DNA of 64,000 nucleotides from JADJXV01 sp964527785 (GCA_964527785.1 CAZGNO010000009.1:1-64000); one strand, 5' to 3'. Shown: positions 27,801-36,033, numbered from the stretch's first letter. Made by a program: numbers and translations. Notes: a model not told the origin generated them from the letters alone.

Positions 27801-30800
27801 CACATCGGCATATCCGTCACCATTTACATCACCGCCGCCGGCGACAGCATCACCGAATGTTGCATTTACTTGATTAATTTCCATTGTCCAGTTTGGAACT
27901 GTACCCGGTCCGCTTGCCCCACCATAATATACTACAGCTCTTCCTTCGCCAACTTGTCCGTTTTGATAATTAGGAATACCTACAATCAAATCTCCATATC
28001 CATCTCCGTTTACGTCACCGGCACTTGCTAAACTTGAGCCGAATTGGGCATTGTCTTGCTGGGTTTCGCCTGTCCAACTGGGGCTTGCCTGTGGGAATGT
28101 GGTACTGCCGAAATACGCATATACTTTACCTTCAAGCTCTGCATCAACATCTGCATTTGCATCCGGTGCACCGATAACTATATCCGAGTATCCGTCACCG
28201 TTAATATCGTTTGTACCTGCAATGCTTGAACCATAATGGGCTGTGCTTTGGTTACCCTCTCCAATCCATGCAGCAGTAGAATTAACACCGAGCAATGATC
28301 CTCTGTATACAAAAACCATTCCTTCATCAGTTTGTCCGCTGTCTGCAAGTGGCGCACCGACTGCAATCTCACTGTATGTATCTTTGTTCAAATCACCTAC
28401 ACAAGCGACAGTCATACCGTATTGAGCACCGGCTTGATTGAATTCAGATGTCCAGCTTGGGGCAACTGAAGGACCGCCTCCGCTTCCAAAAAATACAAAT
28501 ACACGACCTTCATCTGTTTGACCGCTGTCAAAAAGAGGTGCACCGACAATGATATCAGCGTATCCGTCGGCATTTAAATCTCCGGCGGTAGAAACACTTG
28601 CTCCGAGAGCAGCCCCTACCTGATTGCTTTCATAGCTCCATAGTGGAACTGCACTTAAACCGGTTGCTCCTCCCGGATAGACATACGCCTTGCCTTCGCC
28701 GACCTGACCATAGTCACCACCGTATACGCCTACAATCATATCACTGTATCCGTCACCATTGACGTCACCGGCACCTGCTACACTGAAGCCCATGAACCCG
28801 CCAACTTTATTGCTTTCAAAAACTGCAACTGCATTTCCAATTCCGTTTGCAGAGCCATAGTATCCAAAAGCACGCCCTTCGTCAAGTTCACCGTTATCAT
28901 AATATGGCGCACCAACTGCTACATCGCCATAACCGTCACCATTCACATCACCGATTCCCGCAACGGAAGTTCCATATTGAGCGTTAATTTGATTTCCTTC
29001 TGTGATCCATCCGATTACACTGGAGATACCGATTGTGCTTCCTTCATAAATAAATACGCGTCCTTCGTCATTTTCACCGGCATCAAATAATGGCGCACCG
29101 ATGATAATGTCTGAATTGCCGTCATTATTAATATCTCCGGCACTTGCTACAGACTGACCGAAACGTGCATTTAATTGATTGGATTCGGCAACCCAACTGT
29201 CTGTAGTGGAAAGACCGGTGTTGCTTCCATAATATGCAGTCACACGACCTTCATTCGATTCACCGTTTGAGAAGAATGGTGCTCCTGCAATCAGGTCAGC
29301 CGAAGCGTCACCATTCACATCACCTGCGTTTGCTATACTATATCCAAATTGTGCATCATTTTGATTGCTTTCACGTGACCAGCTTGGGGCAGCAGGGAGT
29401 CCTCCTGCCACAAGTCCGTAGAATACATTTACTATACCCTCGTTTGTCTGACCATTGTCCCAAAGCGGCGTACCAACTGCTATATCGCTTTTAGTATCAC
29501 GGTTAAAGTCAGCATTTCCTGCTACGCTCCAGCCCATCCGAGAGCCGTCTTGGTTGTTTTCTGCTGTCCAAGGGGCATCAGTGCGAAGACCTGTGTTCCC
29601 GCCATAATATACAAATACGCGTCCTTCGTCAATTTCTACATTATCAAAAAAGGGCGCACCCACTATAACATCAGATGAATCATCATTGTTAATTCTTCCG
29701 GCAACACCTACCGAATACCCGAATTGCGCTCCAGCTTGGTCACTTTCACGAGTAGCTGCTGCAGTAGTTGCTACGCCTGTAGCTCCACCCAAAAACACAA
29801 ATACTGCGCCTTCGCTTGCTTGTCCGTTTTGGAAGGTTGGTGCTCCTACTATAATATCTTGGTAACCGTCTCTATTAACATCTCCGGCAGTAGAAACACT
29901 CCAACCGAAGTTTGCGCTTGCCACATTGATTTCTAAACTTTTTGAAGGTAATGCACCTAAGCCCGTTGCTGAACCATGATAGACAAATACTGCACCTTCG
30001 TCAGTTTCACCATTGTCATATCGTGGGCTTCCTACTAAAACATCAGGATAACTGTCTCCATTCACATCTCCGGCAGATTTTATGCTCCAGCCCAAACCGG
30101 CATCGGCTTGGTTGCTTTCGACCATCCAGTTGGCGGTTGTAGAGAGCGGATCAACCGTAACAGGATACACCGCATTGCGATCATCTACCACTAAATTTAT
30201 CATTGAACCGTGAAGTTCCATCTTTGCTGCGAGCTTAGAGTGTGTAGCATCCCACACATTGAGGTCTTTATACCACACTTTTCCCTTGTTCTGATGATTT
30301 TTTTCGGCGAACAGGATAGCATCGTTACTTGCTTGGTGCGGCTGTAAGTTTGTAGAAGATTTAAGGGTAAGGGTAAGCGGCTGATGACCTGCCGGTTTAT
30401 TCTTTACCAAAAAGTTTTGGCGCATCCCTTCAGCATTATTTAGATATTCGATTTGAATGTCATTGTTCTCAGCAGTCATTCGGTTGTCTTTAACCTGAAT
30501 ATCCGTGCCGGCAAGCGACAGTCCTTTTTGTCCTTTTGAAACAGAGGTAAGACGCATATCTACGTTCCAACTGTCGTTGCTGCCCGTACGAGGTGCCAGC
30601 GAGAAGCCGTCGTTGAAATATGTAATACGTAAGTTTTGAGAGCGATTGGGACTTTGGTAGCTTTTTGCTTTCTCTTGATAACGAATAAAATACTCACTCT
30701 TAGCAATATCTTGAGTAACAGCCGAGTACCAATTCTGGTCAATTCCTGATTGTGTTGCTATCGGCGAACTAGTTTTCTGCTTTTCGGCAGACTGTGGGTT

Positions 30801-30881
30801 GATGCCAAAATGCGACCAACCAATAGCTCCAATAGCAACTATGGCTGCAGTCACGGGCAATAAATACCATTTACTCTTCAT
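24855..30881 (-). CDS. Giant secreted FG-GAP (integrin-like) propeller protein
   Basis: A 2008-residue exported protein. The ATG at 30881 (MKSKWYLLPVTAAIV) is chosen because GGAGG lies 8 bases upstream; an ATG at 30896 overlaps that site. After the signal segment, a region of about 225 residues resembles the N-terminal domain seen before FG-GAP arrays. Residues about 249-1557 consist of 21 consecutive repeats of about 62 residues, each with GDVNGDGYxD (a DxNxDG calcium-binding loop), VGAP and EGxVxVYxGS. Next come a fibronectin-like region, two PKD/Ig-like domains (each with a CVSRDTI strand and an NNC or NGC turn), and a type IX sorting domain (IFPNPVHNQLTL to GVQKIVKE). A role in adhesion is plausible from integrin-alpha similarity but is not shown. 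Confidence 0.9.
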   Translation of the reverse strand: MKSKWYLLPVTAAIVAIGAIGWSHFGINPQSAEKQKTSSPIATQSGIDQNWYSAVTQDIAKSEYFIRYQEKAKSYQSPNRSQNLRITYFNDGFSLAPRTGSNDSWNVDMRLTSVSKGQKGLSLAGTDIQVKDNRMTAENNDIQIEYLNNAEGMRQNFLVKNKPAGHQPLTLTLKSSTNLQPHQASNDAILFAEKNHQNKGKVWYKDLNVWDATHSKLAAKMELHGSMINLVVDDRNAVYPVTVDPLSTTANWMVESNQADAGLGWSIKSAGDVNGDSYPDVLVGSPRYDNGETDEGAVFVYHGSATGLGALPSKSLEINVASANFGWSVSTAGDVNRDGYQDIIVGAPTFQNGQASEGAVFVFLGGATGVATTAAATRESDQAGAQFGYSVGVAGRINNDDSSDVIVGAPFFDNVEIDEGRVFVYYGGNTGLRTDAPWTAENNQDGSRMGWSVAGNADFNRDTKSDIAVGTPLWDNGQTNEGIVNVFYGLVAGGLPAAPSWSRESNQNDAQFGYSIANAGDVNGDASADLIAGAPFFSNGESNEGRVTAYYGSNTGLSTTDSWVAESNQLNARFGQSVASAGDINNDGNSDIIIGAPLFDAGENDEGRVFIYEGSTIGISSVIGWITEGNQINAQYGTSVAGIGDVNGDGYGDVAVGAPYYDNGELDEGRAFGYYGSANGIGNAVAVFESNKVGGFMGFSVAGAGDVNGDGYSDMIVGVYGGDYGQVGEGKAYVYPGGATGLSAVPLWSYESNQVGAALGASVSTAGDLNADGYADIIVGAPLFDSGQTDEGRVFVFFGSGGGPSVAPSWTSEFNQAGAQYGMTVACVGDLNKDTYSEIAVGAPLADSGQTDEGMVFVYRGSLLGVNSTAAWIGEGNQSTAHYGSSIAGTNDINGDGYSDIVIGAPDANADVDAELEGKVYAYFGSTTFPQASPSWTGETQQDNAQFGSSLASAGDVNGDGYGDLIVGIPNYQNGQVGEGRAVVYYGGASGPGTVPNWTMEINQVNATFGDAVAGGGDVNGDGYADVIVGAPNYTNGQQNEGGMFVYFGSSTGLSLVANMTAESDQSNAQFGVSVANAGDFNGDGYSDIYVGSPSYDNGHNDEGRVYVYVGKYNGVSATPNWSTEGVQAFSEHGLSTTAAGDVNGDGYADVLVSAPYFDAAFTDEGRVYLYLGSATGLSATAINLLSPIGREGALFGWKVAGAGDINADGFADIIIGAPYYDGNGGADVDAGRVYVYYGSQSGLNTAAPTIIENRQIGSLFGFSVSGLGDVNNDGYSDIAIGAPRFDNNLTDEGRVTVYYGSSSGVNTTISWTQDGEQTGAYFGNSVSNAGDVNRDGISDMIVGAYLYDNGQGDEGRAYIYYGTINGLSSVAAWTAESNQEGANYGYSVAGGGDVNGDGYSDVLVGAIWYNGIYSNEGRVYLYTGAAAGVSATPAWTAVGGQEAAEFGKSVSAAGDINGDGYGDILIGAPLFDNGGQLDAGRAYLYNGSSTGLTATPSWMGDPNQENSEFGSSIAGLGDVNGDGYADFAVGARRFDNTLKDRGRASVFYGNGISGIRVTPRQFRADFSSVIVPPLRSQAPTSVGLQVFGRTPQGRAEVKAQFEVKPIGTAFNGTGLVVTPSWTSVGTAGIALDQVINGLTNATPYKWRVRFQYRPSGGALQPYSRWYSNGFDSPTEGDFRTGAICNLLADAGSDAIICMGNGKVIGKAATGGVNPVTYVWEPSEGLSSAVIPAPLANPQISTKYIVTVNDANGCVSRDTIMIVVKPNLSISTGADVSVCSGESVQLSSQLTGGTAPFNYSWLPSFSLNSGSIKDPIASPSSNTQYILTVTDSNNCVSRDTINVLVNPLAARPDITQSVDTLTSSPATKYQWAKDGKDIPGATSQKYVFSTTGRGNYTVTITNDKGCRATSNPRFVNPVGVYEELTTIGVTIFPNPVHNQLTLQADIENSSSIRVMIDNMLGNRMLSITEMVQTGMYRKNIELDNLPSGMYLLHIYIDGKHGVQKIVKE
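26210..30140 (-). repeat. 21 tandem FG-GAP repeats, about 186-nt period
   Basis: Within the giant secreted protein, 21 units of about 62 codons follow each other without gaps. Each keeps the calcium loop and the VGAP and EG..VY.GS strands, while other positions vary. Twenty-one equals three sets of seven, the blade number of an FG-GAP propeller. Boundaries are approximate. Confidence 0.85.
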
Positions 30882-31083
30882 CTGGAAATCCTCCAAATAT
30901 TTATGAAAATTTGACTTGTAATTATTACTTGATTAAGGATGGAAAGTTCCATCGGTTTCGAAATTCTTCAGCTTGATCTTGCAAAAGATGTAATCCTGAA
31001 AGCAAGAATTATACCTAAAACGCTGTTATTCATGCAAAAATACGAAGTTGGATGATAATTAAATGCCTGCTGGCGACTTAATC

Positions 31084-31163
31084 CACAATATATTTCAGTA
31101 TTTCTAGTTAATTCATAAAAATTATAATTCTATTATAGGCGGTTAAACTCACAATATATTTCA
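31084..31163. repeat. 14-nt direct repeat in AT-rich gap
   Basis: CACAATATATTTCA occurs at 31084-31097 and again at 31150-31163, in the 285-base gap between the Ogg gene and the FG-GAP gene. The second copy lies 4 bases before the Ogg stop codon. It may be a small duplication scar; nothing else is recognised in the gap. Confidence 0.4.
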
Positions 31164-31166
31164 TAA

Positions 31167-31796
31167 TCATTTCAAAATCTCACCGGTTTCCATACTCCAA
31201 AACAGCAAATCCATTTCATCCATCGGAATTCCTACCCACTCGCAAAACTGCTTCCATTTTGTTTCAATATCAATGTATAATGTTGGTGTGAGGGAGTCAG
31301 GCACGTCAATTACACCGCAAGCAGCCAAATGTTTGAGGATATGTCTGTCTAGTATTGCAGTACCGAATATCCCAATATTTCGCAAGAAATGCGCCGCCTC
31401 TTTCATTCCTATCCCGCGAACGTTCTGCACAAGCCATTCACGTTTTTGATTCACCGACGATGCGGACAATATCTCTGCTTCAATGGTAATGTATTTTTGT
31501 TGCGCCTGCATGAGCGACAAACCCTTTTGATTGTGAAATCTGATGTAATGCTCGGGCATCCGCAGAATATCGGCAGGGTTAAACAATTCATTCTTAAAGT
31601 TTCGCTGTTTGAGAATTTCTACAACCCGAACTGCATTCTTTGCCTTCGATTGAGGAGTACATAGTGTGAAGCATAATTCGTAAAAATAATCATCCTGATT
31701 TACCTTGGTAAAATCATCAAGCCGCTGCCTGATCGCTTCATACTGTTTGAGATAACAAGTGCGAAGTTCGTCCGAAAATGAATAAACTGCGCTCAT
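31167..31796 (-). CDS. ogg: N-glycosylase/DNA lyase (Ogg2-type, 8-oxoguanine)
   Basis: Base-excision repair enzyme expected to remove 8-oxoguanine and nick the abasic site. The 209 residues fit the small archaeal/Thermotoga Ogg2 group. The helix-hairpin-helix motif is NVRGIGMKEAAHFLRNIG (about 127-144), with Lys134 the likely Schiff-base residue, followed by AILDRHILKHL, whose Asp (about 152) is the catalytic acid. The N-terminal helical half contains FELCFTLCTPQSKAKNA-like sequence (YELCFTLCTPQ). It is a single gene between the FG-GAP gene and the flagellin promoter region, transcribed away from flagellin. The assignment rests on motif recognition; a distantly related HhH-GPD glycosylase is the alternative. 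Confidence 0.85.
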   Translation of the reverse strand: MSAVYSFSDELRTCYLKQYEAIRQRLDDFTKVNQDDYFYELCFTLCTPQSKAKNAVRVVEILKQRNFKNELFNPADILRMPEHYIRFHNQKGLSLMQAQQKYITIEAEILSASSVNQKREWLVQNVRGIGMKEAAHFLRNIGIFGTAILDRHILKHLAACGVIDVPDSLTPTLYIDIETKWKQFCEWVGIPMDEMDLLFWSMETGEILK

Positions 31797-32185
31797 ACCT
31801 TTCCTTTCAATATTCCGTCAAACATAGTATAATTCTTCATTATCATTCTTCATTATTAATTACAAGAAAGAATAGGGTTAAAGATAGGGCTGCGTAAAAT
31901 TATTTCAGTAAGGTATTTAAATTCAACCGTTAGGGAAAGCAATGTAATCATTTATACTCATTTTGCAAAATATTGGCATATATAAAAACATTCGGAAAAA
32001 CTGAGGTATCTATTGTAGTAAGGTGAGCCGGGGTATCCAATTATTTAGTGTCGCCGATATTCAGTCTCAATTTTATTGAAAATTTTTTCTAAAGTTTTTT
32101 ATAGTTTATGCCGAGAATTACTTTCGGAACTTAAAAACTACGGCAGGATGCCCAAACTTTAGGTCTTATTACATGGAGGTTTATT
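31797..32185. promoter_or_regulatory. Intergenic region with flagellin promoter and leader
   Basis: This 389-base AT-rich gap separates the divergent Ogg and flagellin genes. It holds the sigma-28-like promoter described separately and a second GCCGATAT at 32053-32060 that matches a sigma-28 -10 element but lacks a matching -35. A GGAGG ribosome site precedes the flagellin ATG by 6 bases. No RNA gene is recognised. Confidence 0.6.
32090..32117 (+). promoter_or_regulatory. Sigma-28 (FliA)-type promoter of flagellin
   Basis: TAAAGTTT at 32090-32097 is an exact match to the sigma-28 -35 box, and GCCGAGAA at 32110-32117 matches the -10 box GCCGATAA in seven of eight bases. The spacer is 12 bases, one more than the usual 11. 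It lies 68 bases upstream of the flagellin start, the expected position for late-class flagellar control. Confidence 0.75.
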
Positions 32186-33121
32186 ATGCCCTCAGCAGTC
32201 TCAGGTGCCGGTCGTATCCGCACCAACACTCCCGCCGAAAATGCGTACAACGCTCTTCAGGCATCCAGCAGTAATGTTGCTTTACGTCAATTACGTCTTT
32301 CTACTGGAAAGCGCATCAATTCAGCATCAGATGATGTTGCAGGTTATATTACGTCACGGTCTCTTCAAGCTCGGAATGGTGCACTCAAAGCAGCACTCGG
32401 TGCTGTAGGTGACGCAGAAAGTGTAGCAAATATAGCTCAAGATGCATTTGATAACATTAACAATCTGCTGACAAGCATTAAAGATGCGGCTTCGACAGCT
32501 TCATCAGGTGCGCTTGGCACAAACGAAAAAGTGGCTCTTGCACAATCGGCATATCGTTTTGCTCAGCAAATCCAAACAATCGTTGATTCGACCGTATTCG
32601 GTGGCAGTCAATTATTGGACGGTACATTCTCAGGTGACTTCGTTATTGGTTTTAATGCAAGCAATTCGTTGCTTACACTCGCAGTTGATTTGACAACTCA
32701 AGCAAGCTCTACGAACTTTAACATCACCGGAAATTTCTTAACTACCGTAACAGGTAACAGTAATTTCGCAGGTGTGTCCGGCTTGGATTTGAACTCGCTC
32801 AGCTCAATCAGCAGCAGTGACTTGGGTGTATTCTCTACTGCAAATATTTCAACAACTCTCACAAGTTTGGCATCGGCTCTTGACAACGTCAATAAAGTTG
32901 CTTCGTATCTTGGAGGTGTTTCTAATCGTTTGGCTTCACAAACTGATTCGCTCAAATCACAAATTACGAATTACAATGCAGCTATCTCCCGTATTCAAGA
33001 TACAGATGTTGCAACTGAGCAGTTAGAACTTGTTAAAGCACAGTTTTTGCAACAAACTTCTATTATTACATTGTCGCAAGCAAATCAAAATCCGCAGCAA
33101 TTCTTGCAATTATTCAGATAA
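32186..33121 (+). CDS. fliC: Flagellin
   Basis: Structural subunit of the flagellar filament, exported through the flagellar type III apparatus. The 311 residues comprise the conserved N-terminal D0/D1 helices (about 18-150: NAYNALQASSSNVALRQL, LSTGKRINSASDDVAGYI), a small Ser/Thr/Asn-rich central region (about 150-225), and the C-terminal D1/D0 helices (about 235-311: ISRIQDTDVATEQLELVKAQ, then QQTSIITLSQANQNPQQFLQLF). There is no large hypervariable domain, so the filament surface should be minimal. GGAGG precedes the ATG by 6 bases. A sigma-28-type promoter lies upstream and a hairpin terminator downstream, so the gene is probably its own transcription unit ahead of fliS-fliD. Confidence 0.95.
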   Translation: MPSAVSGAGRIRTNTPAENAYNALQASSSNVALRQLRLSTGKRINSASDDVAGYITSRSLQARNGALKAALGAVGDAESVANIAQDAFDNINNLLTSIKDAASTASSGALGTNEKVALAQSAYRFAQQIQTIVDSTVFGGSQLLDGTFSGDFVIGFNASNSLLTLAVDLTTQASSTNFNITGNFLTTVTGNSNFAGVSGLDLNSLSSISSSDLGVFSTANISTTLTSLASALDNVNKVASYLGGVSNRLASQTDSLKSQITNYNAAISRIQDTDVATEQLELVKAQFLQQTSIITLSQANQNPQQFLQLFR

Positions 33122-33195
33122 AATTTCCTAAGTAAAAGATATAAGATGTGGTTGCCATAGATTATATCGGCAAAGGAATCGGCGAAAATATAATG

Positions 33196-33228
33196 CAGAA
33201 AGGCGGAGGTTTTGAACCCGCCTTTCTG
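33196..33228 (+). terminator. Flagellin terminator
   Basis: Arms 33196-33206 (CAGAAAGGCGG) and 33218-33228 are exact reverse complements, followed by an AT-rich stretch. It lies 75 bases after the flagellin stop and isolates that highly expressed gene from fliS. Confidence 0.75.
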
Positions 33229-33334
33229 TATTATACGTAAAAGTTTTGATGGCAAAACGGAGTGGCACGTAATTTGAGTTCTGCGCAATGATTGTAATCA
33301 TCGTGTTTTTCTTCTCATTTTAACAGTATTAACT

Positions 33335-33682
33335 ATGCCTACACCGGCGCAGCAACTAGCCGCAAGAAAATTATATGGTGGCGATGGAAATGTTCCTTCG
33401 TACCTTGATCAGGAAGTACTGACATGGAGCCCCGAAAAAATCACACTTAAAACGTATGATTTATTTATTGTCAGTTGCAAACGAAACGATATTTCCCGGA
33501 TGAACAGGGTGCTTATAGAACTGATGGGTGCTTTGAATTTTGAGTATGAAGAGTCCTCAACCCGCTTATATCGGCTCTATGAATATTGTCAGCGGTGTAT
33601 TACTCAGAAGAAACCGGACGAAGCCCTGAAAATAATTCAAGAACTTCGTAATACGTGGGCGGTTGCTTTCAACTTGGAATAG
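33335..33682 (+). CDS. fliS: Flagellin export chaperone FliS
   Basis: Small cytoplasmic chaperone that binds the disordered C-terminus of flagellin and prevents premature polymerisation. The 115 residues are almost wholly helical, with the FliS pattern: SPEKITLKTYDLFIVSCKRN, then a helix around LMGALNFEYEESSTRLYRLYEYC, and a final EALKIIQELRNTWAVAF matching the D...L...W motif. Length is near the usual 120-135. The gene is directly after flagellin and before fliD, the standard order. Its stop is 70 bases upstream of the fliD start. Assignment is supported by both sequence and location. Confidence 0.88.
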   Translation: MPTPAQQLAARKLYGGDGNVPSYLDQEVLTWSPEKITLKTYDLFIVSCKRNDISRMNRVLIELMGALNFEYEESSTRLYRLYEYCQRCITQKKPDEALKIIQELRNTWAVAFNLE

Positions 33683-33752
33683 GCAAAGTTTACAAGTAGG
33701 CAGCTCAAAAACTTTATTGAATTTTAATATCTCCCAACGGGAGGGTACAACC

Positions 33753-35186
33753 ATGTCAGACCTTTTAGGAACAGCATTATCAGTAGGCAACGGACTTTCG
33801 CAGGGAAGCCAGTCTTCCAGCGATTTGCTTATTGAAGCTTTTCGTAAAACAAAGCAAGCGGGAATTGATGCTCTAAAAACAAAACAATCCACGCTTGAGT
33901 TTAGAAAAGTTTACCTCAGTAAGTTCCGTACACGCATCGAAACGCTTACGGCAAAAGCAGATAATCTGCTTGCCGAAGGCAGTGCTGCCACGTTCAATAC
34001 AAAAAAAATTACAGCAAGTGATACTTCTGTAGTAACCGCTACCGCCACATCGGATGCAACTATAGGTATCAGTACTCTGAAAGTAGACAGACTGGCTTCG
34101 AATGATGTTCTCGTTTCCGGAAAGAAAAATTTAACCGATGCGTATGCGTTTGCCGACTTAACAAAGTCAATTACTATCAATGGAACATCAACTGATGTTG
34201 TGTTCGGTACAGGAGAAACCAATGAAACGGCTCTGGCAAAAATTGCTGCAGCTATCAATGGTAATTCTGCATTTAATGTATCGGCGGCTGTCGTGAAAGA
34301 TACGTCCTCAACTGCCCGACTTACATTTACGGCTAAAACGACCGGTGCATCCAATCAAGTCAATTTTACAGATGGCGATATACTTGGTGATATAGGTATT
34401 ACGGTAGCGGCACTAAATCCAAACAGTGCAACACGCACTACATCAACATCTACATCAGCCGGTTATAAACTGGCAAATTTTGCGGATTTGGATTCGCAAA
34501 TTCAAGTAAACGGGGTTCAGGTCACTAGAGAGACGAATTCTTTCAGCGATGTATTCTCAGGAGTTACATTTACACTCAATAAAGCTCAGGGTGTATCCGA
34601 TGCTCCTGTAACGCTTACTACTGCCGTTGATACAGATAAACTTGCAAATACGATTATTCAGCCGTTTTTAGACAGTTTTAATGACACTGTGCGCTATCTC
34701 AAGCAAGACCCGACAGCTCTTCGAGCTGACCCAAGTCTTCGTTCGATTTACTCCAAACTGCGGAATTTAATAAACGAACCGGTTTCAACTGTCGGTTCTG
34801 GGAATCCAAAGTATCTGACTGAAATTGGAATTAAAATTGCAGAGGATGGAACGTTAAGTGTAGGAAATAAAGATACATTGCAAAGTTTTCTGGAGTCAAA
34901 CCCTCAGAAAATATCGGATCTTTTTATATCAGGCGACGGGTTTGCGGTGAAAGCAAAGAATGCAATCGCTAACTTGTTAGGTTCAGATGGATTTATTTCT
35001 ACAAAAAGTGAATCGTTACAAGGGCAGATTACACTGGTTACGAAGCAAAAGACAAGTCTCCAGAAACGAATAGACACGCAAGCAGAGAGTCTTAAAAAAG
35101 AGTATGAAAAGCTCCAAAAAGTATATCTGCAGGCACAAAATCAGTTTAATTTATTAAGTGGATTCTCTTCAAGTACTTCTACATAA
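33753..35186 (+). CDS. fliD: Flagellar filament cap protein FliD (HAP2)
   Basis: Distal cap of the filament, needed for flagellin polymerisation outside the cell. I choose the ATG at 33753 (MSDLLGTALS), with GGGAGG 8 bases upstream, over an in-frame ATG at 33663 that overlaps fliS; this gives 477 residues. FliD_N occupies about 15-115 (with KTKQSTLEFRKVYLSKFRTR), variable domains about 120-235, and FliD_C about 240-470, including QPFLDSFNDTVRYLKQD, YLTEIGIKIAEDGTLSV and a coiled-coil tail (QGQITLVTKQKTSLQKRI). The C-terminal FNLLSGF end is typical. It lies downstream of fliS and upstream of flaG. Confidence 0.93.
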   Translation: MSDLLGTALSVGNGLSQGSQSSSDLLIEAFRKTKQAGIDALKTKQSTLEFRKVYLSKFRTRIETLTAKADNLLAEGSAATFNTKKITASDTSVVTATATSDATIGISTLKVDRLASNDVLVSGKKNLTDAYAFADLTKSITINGTSTDVVFGTGETNETALAKIAAAINGNSAFNVSAAVVKDTSSTARLTFTAKTTGASNQVNFTDGDILGDIGITVAALNPNSATRTTSTSTSAGYKLANFADLDSQIQVNGVQVTRETNSFSDVFSGVTFTLNKAQGVSDAPVTLTTAVDTDKLANTIIQPFLDSFNDTVRYLKQDPTALRADPSLRSIYSKLRNLINEPVSTVGSGNPKYLTEIGIKIAEDGTLSVGNKDTLQSFLESNPQKISDLFISGDGFAVKAKNAIANLLGSDGFISTKSESLQGQITLVTKQKTSLQKRIDTQAESLKKEYEKLQKVYLQAQNQFNLLSGFSSSTST

Positions 35187-35260
35187 TATAAAAGTATGTA
35201 TGTCGAAGCATATCTTAAACACAGAATATTAGAAGTCAGCGTATTATCAGGGAGAAAGTT

Positions 35261-35647
35261 ATGAATATAACTCCAATTCAAAGTTCCTCATCTATTTCGG
35301 TAGTCCAAACAGCGGACATTAAGCCGGAATTGAGTGGACAAAAAGAAAAAAACAGCGAAGAGCTTTCTACAAAGTCTTCTGTCGCTGTAGCAGAAACTTC
35401 ACGTAAAAATACTCAGAAAACTGACTTTACGAAGTTGTCGGATAATCTCCAACAGATTTTCAATACACCGGATACTGCACTTCGGTTTTCGATTGATAAA
35501 GATACAAAAAAAATTATTCTTAAAATTATCAATTCCAAAACCAATGAAGTCGTACAGCAGATACCTACCGAAGTTGCTCTGAAACTATCACAGTTTATTG
35601 CCAGTACGCTTGAGCAACAAGGGAAAGTTACTGACTCACTTATCTGA
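35261..35647 (+). CDS. flaG: FlaG-family protein
   Basis: Small flagellar protein of the FlaG family; in other bacteria its loss alters filament length, but the mechanism is not clear. The 128 residues have a polar, Ser/Lys-rich disordered half (1-60) and a conserved C-terminal half: LRFSIDKDTKKIILKIINSK, then NEVVQQIPTEVALKLSQFI. The motif of a beta hairpin followed by V.QIP.E is diagnostic. GGGAGA lies upstream of the ATG. It is between fliD (75 bases upstream) and a FliT-like gene (6 bases downstream), and probably belongs to the same transcript. Confidence 0.88.
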   Translation: MNITPIQSSSSISVVQTADIKPELSGQKEKNSEELSTKSSVAVAETSRKNTQKTDFTKLSDNLQQIFNTPDTALRFSIDKDTKKIILKIINSKTNEVVQQIPTEVALKLSQFIASTLEQQGKVTDSLI

Positions 35648-35653
35648 TTTTCT

Positions 35654-36031
35654 ATGGAAAACAACACAACCATAGGGTGGAATACAGTTGAAGAGATTGA
35701 AACGGTTACCATTGAGATTGCTGAAATTATAAAACAGGCGGATTCTCCGAATGATGATGATGTTCAGCAAACAAACACAATGCCTGATATGCTCACGTAT
35801 CTTTACGAACGCCGCCAGGAATTACTCGACCAACTTAGAAAATGGTATAACAGCCCGAACGGTCAGCGTGAATTACGCGGGAATCCCGTCGAATGGAGTT
35901 CACGAATTGATAATCTTATTCAAGCAGACACAATCTTACTCGAAAATATTAAGCGCAAAATGGATGATGCGCAGTATCGTTTACGGAATATTCAACAAAC
36001 TAAATCTTTAATGATTTACTCACGGGGGTAA
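35654..36031 (+). CDS. FliT-like flagellar chaperone (probable)
   Basis: A 125-residue helical protein. Residues 45-66 (TYLYERRQELLDQLRKWY) and 85-120 (RIDNLIQADTILLENIKRKM, followed by a YRLRNIQ helix) give the arrangement of two long amphipathic helices seen in FliT, the export chaperone of the cap protein FliD. A line such as LIQADTILLENI matches the family pattern of D..i...l. Sequence alone is weak, but the position, between flaG and a FlgM-like gene in the fliS-fliD-flaG set, is where FliT is often found. It starts 6 bases after flaG and ends 2 bases before the next gene, so translation is probably coupled. A different flagellar accessory protein is the alternative. Confidence 0.6.
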   Translation: MENNTTIGWNTVEEIETVTIEIAEIIKQADSPNDDDVQQTNTMPDMLTYLYERRQELLDQLRKWYNSPNGQRELRGNPVEWSSRIDNLIQADTILLENIKRKMDDAQYRLRNIQQTKSLMIYSRG

Positions 36032-36033
36032 CA

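Noticed and set aside
26210..30140. CRISPR-like or satellite DNA repeat
   Set aside because: The periodicity of about 186 bases comes from protein repeats in one open frame; the DNA units are diverged and there are no short identical repeats with unique spacers.
32053..32060. Second sigma-28 promoter upstream of flagellin
   Set aside because: GCCGATAT matches a -10 box, but no TAAA-like -35 lies at the right distance.
33911..34354. 147-codon open frame antisense to fliD
   Set aside because: Lies wholly inside fliD; the Ala/Val/Ser-rich product reflects the complementary codons.
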